Positions 57,938 through 64,000 of a DNA stretch of 64,000 bases are shown one piece after another. Position 1 is the first letter of the stretch; each line of letters opens with the position of its first letter. Origin of the DNA: Pseudoxanthomonas sp. (GTDB lineage Bacteria > Pseudomonadota > Gammaproteobacteria > Xanthomonadales > Xanthomonadaceae); contig NZ_DASYGY010000009.1 in NCBI RefSeq assembly GCF_035999195.1, forward strand, positions 310,001-374,000, written 5' to 3'. A program made the translations under genes and the position numbers. The notes beneath the pieces were generated by a model. It was not told the DNA's origin. It saw only the letters and a list, made by a program, of their open reading frames with translations, and ran no database searches.

Positions 57938-58570
57938 GTGGCAACGCGGGATGCTCATGTAGCCATTGAAACTTATGTTCATCAGATTCGATGGACGCAA
58001 AGCCGCCTCAACAGAGTTCAAGCGGTGGCGTTGGATGTCAAAAGATCGCAGGAAGACCTATCCTTGGTCCTCGGGTGCGAGCAGATGGCCCTCCAACTGC
58101 GTTCGGCTCTGGAGTGCCTAGCTTACGCAACCCTAGCTACAAATCGCAGCGCTTACCTGGCCGCTCGCCCCGATGGCGACAAGGATTGGCACGCCAGACG
58201 CATACTGCGTGACATTGAGGCCGTGAATCCAAATTTCTATCCCTGGCCGTTCACCATAAGGATGGACGCGACAGGCACCCACCTCGACGATGCGGACAAC
58301 CATCATCTGACGCGCGACCTATTCGTCGAAGCTTATGAAAGCGCTGGCGAGCTCTTGCATGCACCAAGTCCGTTCCGTCCTGAGATTGATTACCGAGCCA
58401 AAGCCGTCCTACTTGAGAAGTGGGCAAAGCTGGCCACCACTCTCCTCTTGAATCATGTCGTCGAATTGCCGGGGCATGGTTTTGTCATTGCTAACGTGGA
58501 GCCAAAGACGGCGATTTGTAACGCACAACTCGCGGAACCATTAGAGGGCTCTTACGTCATCAAGAGATGA
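57938..58570 (+). CDS. Protein of unknown function, element cargo
   Basis: 210 aa from a GTG at 57938, 1 bp after the previous stop. Mostly helical, soluble. Segments LGCEQMALQLRSALECLAYATLATNRSAYLAA, KDWHARRILRDIEAVNPNFYPWP and EIDYRAKAVLLEKWAKLATTLL recall HEPN-like helical proteins of unknown function carried near integrases; no RxxxxH catalytic motif is clear. Translational coupling implies work with the membrane coiled-coil protein. Confidence 0.55.
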   Translation: MATRDAHVAIETYVHQIRWTQSRLNRVQAVALDVKRSQEDLSLVLGCEQMALQLRSALECLAYATLATNRSAYLAARPDGDKDWHARRILRDIEAVNPNFYPWPFTIRMDATGTHLDDADNHHLTRDLFVEAYESAGELLHAPSPFRPEIDYRAKAVLLEKWAKLATTLLLNHVVELPGHGFVIANVEPKTAICNAQLAEPLEGSYVIKR

Positions 58571-59118
58571 CGTTGTCGCAAAGTCAGAGACCGTACCCAA
58601 TGAAACTGGCGCTGGGTTCTTGGCACGGTGCCTCTTGCTTCCAGCCGACTTCTCATTTCAGCCTTACCTCGACGGCCCCGGACTTCTCTTCCAGGGCGTG
58701 TGGATAGCCCACGCCTGCCCCGCCAACAGCGACTCAGGCGCTCCATGGCGGCTTTGCCTGTCGCCTGCTAGACCACCCCGCTACGTGTTTCTCTCCTCCG
58801 AGGCATCCTGCGTCCGCTACATGACGGCATGGGCGCAGCGGTGGGAGGCAGAGATACGTTCTCGCATGTCCAACAGAGCCTCCCCTTTTGCTCACTTGGC
58901 GGCCACTTCAGGTGCGCCCGAAGTGAACAGCAGACATCCCCGAGCGAAGGCGCGCCGGCGGCGCTGACATCGCAGACCAGACACCCCCCTTACAAAGGGA
59001 AAAGTCCCTGCTACCCTAGAAATACTTAAAGAAACCTAGGTGTACTCAAGGTCTCTCTCTGAAGGTGTTGGTGTAGTAGTACCCCTAGGTAGCACCTGAG
59101 GAGCACCTCTCGCCACCC
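58571..59118. other. Gene-poor stretch before the HNH gene
   Basis: 548 bp. Short open frames (for example 58620-58967) lack ribosome sites and read as low-complexity Arg/Pro/Ser protein, so none is called. Near its end there are two CCTAGG-centred imperfect repeats (59034-59059 and 59083-59111) 49 bp apart, just upstream of the HNH start; they may be promoter or operator sequence. Confidence 0.4.
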
Positions 59119-59895
59119 ATGGCAATCACCGATAAGACAAGAAAGGTTCTGTGGGGTCGCTCCGGGAACCTGTGTGCGTTCTGTAAGGCGCACCTCGTCC
59201 TGGATGCTTCGCAAGAGGACCGAGAATCTGTCGTCGGCGATGAGTGCCACATTGTCTCGGGCGCACGGGGTGGCCCCCGTCACGACCCGAACTTCCCGGC
59301 CGCCGAGATCGACGACCTCGACAATCTCTTGTTGCTTTGTCGGGTCCACCACAAGCTGATCGACGACCAGGCGGAGACCTTCTCCGCGGTGAGCCTGAGG
59401 GAACTCAAAGGGAACCACGAGAAGTGGGTCAAGGAACGGCTAACGCCGATGTGCGAGCCAGAGCCAGTCAGGATCGTGCGAGCACGCGCGGAGATTCCCG
59501 AGGTGCTCATCATGGTGCCGAATGCTAAGACGATGCTTGATTTTGCGGCAGATTGTGATGGACGCTATGACGACTATCCGGGAGACCTCACGGAAGATGA
59601 ACTGTCTTCCGTCGGCGGCTTCTTGCAGAACCTAACCGATTGGTGCGACCTAGGCATCTCCGAGCCGTCAGAACGAATTCAGGCCCAACGTTCCATAGCG
59701 GACGACATGGCGGAACTGGAACGACTCGATTTGCGAGTGTATGCCGCTCAGGAGAAGCAGCAACTACGCGGCGGTGTGGGCGGCCCGCGATCTTTCCACG
59801 TTCTCCACGTCAGGATCGTTCGCAAGGATGACCCCAAGCAGATACCACTCACCCCACCCACAGTGGGCGACCCGACGACTAGCGGCGGAATCTAG
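59119..59895 (+). CDS. HNH endonuclease-domain protein
   Basis: 258 aa. N-terminal HNH/zinc domain: Cys19-x-x-Cys22 (LCAFC), the first catalytic His44 after acidic residues (DECHIVS), Asn69 and the second zinc/His set in DDLDNLLLLCRVHHKLID (Cys74, His77, His78). The rest (about 110-258) is unlike known families and may be a sensor or partner-binding domain. Such stand-alone HNH proteins with a variable C-terminus often sit in defence islands or phage morons; the target here is unknown. Ribosome site weak. Confidence 0.75.
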   Translation: MAITDKTRKVLWGRSGNLCAFCKAHLVLDASQEDRESVVGDECHIVSGARGGPRHDPNFPAAEIDDLDNLLLLCRVHHKLIDDQAETFSAVSLRELKGNHEKWVKERLTPMCEPEPVRIVRARAEIPEVLIMVPNAKTMLDFAADCDGRYDDYPGDLTEDELSSVGGFLQNLTDWCDLGISEPSERIQAQRSIADDMAELERLDLRVYAAQEKQQLRGGVGGPRSFHVLHVRIVRKDDPKQIPLTPPTVGDPTTSGGI

Positions 59896-60562
59896 AAAAA
59901 ATTTCCGGAGGGGTCTCGATGGAGCAACCAGTCCCGCTTTCCCCCGTACCCCACCCCGCAGCGCACCCGCAGACCACCGGCGGCCCCACTTTCCCAACAC
60001 CGGCCCTGCCCTCGCGGCGGGGTGCCCTGGAGGAGTGCTGAGGCCCAGCTAGGGTGCCGGAGGTGGGACCCGAACACGATTAGGACTCACCCTCGGTGTC
60101 CCTGGGTCCCTCACATTGGGCTCGAATGGCTTGCAACAGCTAGAGCACCCTCCAAGGCCAGCGGCACTTACTGTCATACGTACTGTCACGCCCACGCCGC
60201 CGCAGAATTAGAGCCCACCCTAGTATGGGCAGCACGCTCCCGCGTCCAGGCCAAGGATCGACGTGCTACCGGGGACGCCACCGCAGGCGCGCCCTGGAAG
60301 TAGTTGCGCCACGCGCCTCCGCGCGCGAGTTCACGCCTCCGCGCGCCCCGCTCTACTCCCTCCGAAGCCGTTTACTGCCACCCATAGCAAGGACAACGCC
60401 GCCGCAGCCGCGAGCCTGGATCGACTCCAGCCCCCTCCGCTGCGTGAAGTCCACCTTCCGAACCCCTTCGGCCCAGCCCCAGGTGCGACATTCGCAGGGG
60501 GACCATCTGGGCGCTACGGATGCCGCTATAGTCAGGCGATCCAGGGCGAGGGTAAGGACACC
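59896..60562. other. Gene-free stretch with TACTGTCA repeats
   Basis: 667 bp between the HNH and PLD-like genes. It holds two direct copies of TACTGTCA (60169-60176, 60181-60188), the same octamer that occurs near the integrase start. The open frames in it are shadows or low-complexity. No RNA gene is recognised. Possibly regulatory DNA of the element. Confidence 0.45.
60169..60188 (+). repeat. TACTGTCA direct pair
   Basis: Two identical octamers 12 bp apart. The same octamer is at 55916-55923, and its reverse complement TGACAGTA at 55874-55881, within the integrase promoter. Confidence 0.55.
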
Positions 60563-61294
60563 ATGGCGATCTCCGCTGAAACCTGCATCGAGCACCTCGA
60601 ACGGTGCATGGCGAGCAGACCAGAGAATCCCGACTCTGACGAGGGGCAGGCTTGGTTTGCTGAGGTAACCGGGATAGTCGGTGCCTTCAACGGCAGTCTG
60701 TCGATCCCCCTAAGCGTGCTACTTCCGCGCATATCTTCCAACGGCGATGGATTCTTCAGCGCTATCGCCGATGCGCAGCGCGACAGTGCACGCAGGCAGT
60801 TCTACATGGAGGTTCTCGCCATCCTCACCCGGCTCAAGTTGGAGACCAATGCGTTTGTTACGGCACAAGTTGGCCGGGGGCAGGTCTTCGACTACTTCGA
60901 GGAAGTGCGTCAGCTGGTGACGAGCGCCACAAGCGACATTCTCTTCATCGATCCCTACCTAAATGCGGAATTTGTAAGCCGCTATGTGCCGCTCGTTCCC
61001 CCGGGCGTGGTCATACGGCTTCTCACTTCGCAGGGGCAAGCAGCACAGCTTGCGGCCAGCGCTGGGGTTTACATGCAGCAGCACGGAGGTTCCATTGCGG
61101 TGCGAAGCATGCCCAATCAGACGATCCATGATCGGCACCTGATTCTGGACCATGCGAGAGTGTTCCAGTCAGGGGCCTCCTTCAAGGACGGCGGACGGCA
61201 CGCCCCCACATCCATCAATGAAATCGTGGACATTGCGCCACGCCTAATCGCCGATCACGGAGCCCGCTGGTCGCACGCAACGGTAGTGCTCTGA
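60563..61294 (+). CDS. PLD-like domain protein
   Basis: 243 aa from ATG 60563 (GGTAAGGA ribosome site). The C-terminal half has a phospholipase-D-like fold: SDILFIDPYLNAEFVSRYVPL, GVVIRLLTS, and IHDRHLILDHARVFQSGASFKDGG. The usual HxK(x4)D is replaced by His189-Asp-Arg-His192, so it may be catalytically dead or use altered chemistry. The N-terminal half (about 1-105) is helical. Such proteins are found in phage defence neighbourhoods; no known system was matched. Confidence 0.6.
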   Translation: MAISAETCIEHLERCMASRPENPDSDEGQAWFAEVTGIVGAFNGSLSIPLSVLLPRISSNGDGFFSAIADAQRDSARRQFYMEVLAILTRLKLETNAFVTAQVGRGQVFDYFEEVRQLVTSATSDILFIDPYLNAEFVSRYVPLVPPGVVIRLLTSQGQAAQLAASAGVYMQQHGGSIAVRSMPNQTIHDRHLILDHARVFQSGASFKDGGRHAPTSINEIVDIAPRLIADHGARWSHATVVL

Positions 61295-61442
61295 CACTCA
61301 GACGCTCTAGCGTCACCTAGCGAACACCTCGCCCCACCTTTCCTCCCCCTGCGGTAACCCCGCAGCAGTACCCCGCCTGGGCCTCAGACGGGGTGCTTTG
61401 CCGTGCCCGAGGCAAACCCACAGTCCACCAAAGGAAAACCGC
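61295..61442. other. Intergenic with two weak hairpins
   Basis: CTGCGG-loop-CCGCAG (61349-61365) and ACCCCG-13 nt-CGGGGT (61370-61394), a possible terminator pair after the PLD-like gene. The segment 61313-61340 (CACCTAGCGAACACCTCGCC) resembles the repeat before the HNH gene. Confidence 0.4.
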
Positions 61443-61733
61443 ATGTCCGCACTACACCCCGCCTCCACCCTCCCCGCCGGTACCCGCAAGGTGATCTCCA
61501 TCGACCATGACGCCGCCGAGCGAAACACCAAGCGCCGCCCCGGCCGTCTGGAGGCCGTCGTCCGCATCGTTATCGAAGATACCCAAGGGCCCATCCAGAT
61601 CATCCGTGCGATCTCCGCAAAGTGCCTGGGCGAGGTCCGCGTGGAATACCAGCAGCACGGCTTCGCCACCGGCCGGCTACATGCCGCGGTCGTCACAGAT
61701 GGCGCTATCGAGATCAACGGCCCGGCCGAGTGA
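61443..61733 (+). CDS. Small phage-type protein, unknown function
   Basis: 96 aa from ATG 61443, with AAGGA 8 nt upstream. Beta-rich: GTRKVISIDHDAAERNTKRRPGRLEAVVRIVIEDTQGPIQIIRAISAKCLGEVRVEY. Stop overlaps the next start (GTGA). Not recognised; position before a virion-type gene suggests a structural or assembly role. Confidence 0.65.
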   Translation: MSALHPASTLPAGTRKVISIDHDAAERNTKRRPGRLEAVVRIVIEDTQGPIQIIRAISAKCLGEVRVEYQQHGFATGRLHAAVVTDGAIEINGPAE

Positions 61734-61933
61734 CTGACTCCGCCGACCCTGGCCGCCTACAAGTGAGCCAAGACCGAGTGCCGCTCTACGCCCTCCAAGT
61801 CGAGATCGCTGACCTGATCGAGCAGCGCCAACGTGGTGTGTCCGCAATCAATGGCTGCGAGTTGATCTCTTGCAGCGAACTCATCACAGCGTTCCTCAAC
61901 GCACGCCAATCCTTCAAGGCCGTTCCCCTATGA
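61730..61933 (+). CDS. Small phage-type protein, unknown function
   Basis: 67 aa from a GTG overlapping the previous stop; its own stop overlaps the next ATG (ATGA). Helical: YALQVEIADLIEQRQRGVSAINGCELISCSELITAFLNARQ. The tight overlap on both sides supports it as real. Confidence 0.6.
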   Translation: MTDSADPGRLQVSQDRVPLYALQVEIADLIEQRQRGVSAINGCELISCSELITAFLNARQSFKAVPL

Positions 61934-64000
61934 CACGACCCACCAGCACCGGCAAGTCACGCCGGGTCCAAGTACAGGTGCAGCAGCCGACACCCGACCT
62001 CGACGTAGTTGCACCGATGGACATCCGACCCGCTCCGAGCGAGGGGGCGCATCGCTGGCAAGCGCTGACCAATGCCCTGTCCGAGGGCGGCAAGCTGTAC
62101 GCCCAGAACAAGCAGGTGCGCGACAACCACGACCTCAACCAGGGCGCCGCCGACGAGCAGCTCGGCAAGGCCGACGGCGAAAAGATCGCCGCCTCTCAGA
62201 AGTACGCCGACGGCGTCTTCAGCGTCCGCACGTTGAACCGCTGGCAGACAGCGTCACGGGAAATCGCGGAGCGAGCCTCAACTGAACTCGACCAGACGCT
62301 CCCGGTAGACCAGAAGGTCGCCCAGATCGACGCATGGTTCGCCCAAGAGATGGGCGATGTGGTGAACGACCCGAAAGCACGCGCCATGATCGGCCCGCGC
62401 TATGCGGAGTTCCTCAACCGCTACGCCAATGCGGAGGTCGAGCAGACCATCGCTGAGAACGAAGCCCTGGCATCGGATACGGTTGGCACCGACATTGTCG
62501 AGTCCCTGGCCGGCGGCACGTTCGGCTCCTATGAGGAGCAACACCAGCGCCTTGCCCAAGTCATGGGCGGCCAGAAGGCCACCGCGGAGCTTGTAGGCAT
62601 CATCCTCGACCGCGCAGAGACCGTTGCGGCCACTGGAGGGGATGCTGAAGCGGTGTATTCGCTCATTCCTACGCAGGTCACCACTGCTGACGGGAAGCCC
62701 CTCCCCGGCCCGCGCAATACGCCGCGATACAACGACCTTATCCAAGCGTCTCAAGCCCGCGCCGCAAAGGCTCGGAATGACTATCTGGGGCCCGAGCGTG
62801 CCTTCCGCGAGTTCAGCACACGCAACGGCTTCGAGATGCGAATCGCAAAGGGCGACATGGTCATTCCGGCCGAGGTGGAAGCCTTCGTCCGAGACGGCAC
62901 ACTCTCGCCCGAACAAGCAAGCTCCATCGTCATGCGCTCGCAGGAAGCGAGCCGAAAGGCCCAGGAGGAAGCCGGCAAGTGGAGCGCAGCCAAATCGGTT
63001 CTATTCGCTGGCGGCGGTCGCTCTTGGCTTGATGTCACTGGCCTGGAGAACGGTCCGGAGACACTTGCCGAAGCCCAGAAGTTCACCGACAAGTCCATTC
63101 ATGAGTACCTGACAGCAGCCGCTAGAGCGGCCGGCGTTGAGGCCGTGTACGACGGGCCGGCGATGCTCCAGCAAGGCCCGGAGAGCCTCGCCTTTCGCGT
63201 CGCTCTCGACGCCTCGAAGGACATGCGGCTCCCTTATACGCCCTTGAAGGCATTCTTCACGCAAGTCTCTGCGGCCCAGCCGAACGGCATCGTGCAACGG
63301 CTGCCGATGTATCAGGTCTTGAAGCAGAACAACCTCCAGGGCATGTACCTCGACGCAGACACTCACGCCCTATACGAGTCCGCCCTGACGATGCAGCGCG
63401 CCGGTGAGAATCCTGAGCAAATCGCGACATCTCTGGGTCGCCTTCAAGACCCCGCTAGGGTTGCCTTCGTGAAAGAGAACCGATCCGCGATCCTGAAGCA
63501 GCTAGGCTCCGGGGAGTTCGATGTGGTGAACTCGTTCTGGGATGTAAACGCGCGCGAGATCGCCAACCAGCCTTACATGCGTGCACGGGTCGCCGCATTC
63601 GCGGAGCTTGGGTTGAGTCGTGGTCTCCCGGCTAGCGACGCTCTGGCCTTTGCAAAGGAGAAGTTCGACGACACGCACTTCCCGGTGAAGGTGGGAGGGC
63701 GCATCCTCATCGTCCCTGAGTCCCCTAGGTACCACTCAGCAGAGCTTGCAGCGGCCCTGGAGTGGATGGGCGGCGCTGCGCGCGCCTTCGCCGAGAAGGC
63801 CGGCGCACCGGATGCGGACCATGCCCGCCTGACCATCGACATCACCAACGGCGGCGAACCTGAGGTGTTCTTTATGAGCCCCTCAGGCGAACTCTTGAAC
63901 ACCGACCCGATCACCTTCGGTGCCCTTCTGCAGAACTATCGGAAGACCATCCCGGCGGATGCGCGCAAGCGAGCCGAACAGTTGTTCGTCATCCGTAAGA
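61930..64000 (+). CDS. Putative phage internal virion protein (gp15-like), partial
   Basis: 690 codons visible, open to the window edge, no stop. Starts MTRPTSTGKSRRVQVQVQQ with ATG overlapping the previous stop. Long, helical, soluble, no signal peptide. Overall plan and segments (HALYESALTMQRAGENPEQIATSLGRL, VNSFWDVNAREIANQPYMRARV, ALAFAKEKFDDTHFPV, GRILIVPESPRYH) recall T7-like gp15 internal core proteins, which line the ejection tunnel. The match is by pattern, not alignment. It is unusual that such a gene follows the integrase and cargo without portal or head genes before it. Confidence 0.55.
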   Translation, partial: MTRPTSTGKSRRVQVQVQQPTPDLDVVAPMDIRPAPSEGAHRWQALTNALSEGGKLYAQNKQVRDNHDLNQGAADEQLGKADGEKIAASQKYADGVFSVRTLNRWQTASREIAERASTELDQTLPVDQKVAQIDAWFAQEMGDVVNDPKARAMIGPRYAEFLNRYANAEVEQTIAENEALASDTVGTDIVESLAGGTFGSYEEQHQRLAQVMGGQKATAELVGIILDRAETVAATGGDAEAVYSLIPTQVTTADGKPLPGPRNTPRYNDLIQASQARAAKARNDYLGPERAFREFSTRNGFEMRIAKGDMVIPAEVEAFVRDGTLSPEQASSIVMRSQEASRKAQEEAGKWSAAKSVLFAGGGRSWLDVTGLENGPETLAEAQKFTDKSIHEYLTAAARAAGVEAVYDGPAMLQQGPESLAFRVALDASKDMRLPYTPLKAFFTQVSAAQPNGIVQRLPMYQVLKQNNLQGMYLDADTHALYESALTMQRAGENPEQIATSLGRLQDPARVAFVKENRSAILKQLGSGEFDVVNSFWDVNAREIANQPYMRARVAAFAELGLSRGLPASDALAFAKEKFDDTHFPVKVGGRILIVPESPRYHSAELAAALEWMGGAARAFAEKAGAPDADHARLTIDITNGGEPEVFFMSPSGELLNTDPITFGALLQNYRKTIPADARKRAEQLFVIRK

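Larger units (their letters stand above)
55761..64000 (+). mobile_element. Integrated element (prophage-like), left part
   Basis: Starts at the ssrA 3' end and continues past the window edge. It holds a tyrosine integrase, a membrane coiled-coil protein and unknown partner, an HNH nuclease, a PLD-like protein, two small phage-type genes and a large putative internal virion protein. Gene-poor gaps and AT-richer genes (57.1-58.6 kb) contrast with the compact host DNA. No portal, capsid, terminase or repressor gene is visible in the part seen, so its type (podovirus prophage, remnant or satellite) is open. Confidence 0.75.

Noticed and set aside
58620..58967. 115-aa open frame before the HNH gene
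   Set aside because: No ribosome site, low-complexity composition and no recognisable domain; likely chance in GC-rich DNA.
60057..60082. tRNA-like 3' end on the minus strand (GTGTTCGGGTCCCACCTCC)
   Set aside because: It resembles a T-arm, and CCCACCTCC also occurs in ssrA, but the stem does not pair properly and no acceptor 5' strand or anticodon arm is present. The orientation is also wrong for a second att copy.

Overview
The window is a 64-kb chromosomal segment from a GC-rich gammaproteobacterium of the family Xanthomonadaceae (Xanthomonas/Pseudoxanthomonas/Stenotrophomonas/Luteimonas relatives). This rests on the near-canonical rpf (DSF quorum-sensing) locus and its neighbours (acnA/rpfA - rpfB - rpfF - rpfC - rpfG - lysS - prfB, then recJ - rpfE - greA - carB - carA - dapB), on REP-like palindromes, and on a tmRNA tag ANDDNYALAA. 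The genus cannot be fixed from sequence reading alone.

Layout. 1-5.5 kb: 5' end of ftsK (minus), then trxB, a PIN/NYN-like protein, a FemAB/GNAT-like protein, aat, infA and a small secreted protein. 5.6-11.1 kb: clpA and clpS (minus), then a secreted protein, nudJ-mnmA-hflD (translationally coupled). 11.2-18.6 kb: acnB, a VapBC-like toxin-antitoxin pair with a visible operator, acnA (rpfA) and two small lipoproteins. 18.7-28.1 kb: the DSF core, with rpfB-rpfF facing rpfG-rpfC, followed by lysS and prfB with its programmed frameshift. rpfH, present between rpfC and rpfG in X. campestris, is absent. 28.2-32.4 kb: a TPR-GGDEF diguanylate cyclase, a membrane-anchored LytTR regulator (rpfD-like by position and domain) and an acyltransferase-3 protein; four 21-bp-spaced LytTR-type repeats sit between the last two. 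32.4-43 kb: recJ, rpfE, greA, carB, a secreted protein inside the car operon, carA, dapB and a GAF-EAL protein. 43-53 kb: prephenate dehydrogenase-ACT, a DUF3857/transglutaminase protein, the heat-shock set hrcA-grpE-dnaK-dnaJ, and divergent recN. 53-55.8 kb: fur, bamE, rnfH-ratA, smpB and ssrA.

From 55.8 kb to the end lies an integrated element. A tyrosine integrase follows the intact 3' end of ssrA (the probable attachment site). Next come a membrane coiled-coil protein, an unknown partner, an HNH nuclease and a PLD-like protein, then phage-type small genes and a large protein resembling podovirus (T7 gp15-like) internal virion proteins, cut by the window edge. The other end of the element is outside the window.

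Functionally the window joins three layers: DSF synthesis and sensing (RpfB/F/C/G), c-di-GMP turnover (RpfG HD-GYP, one GGDEF, one EAL) and core housekeeping. Several genes (aat, clpS, dapB, hrcA, recN, the LytTR gene) have a -10 box only 6-7 nt before the ATG, which predicts leaderless mRNAs.
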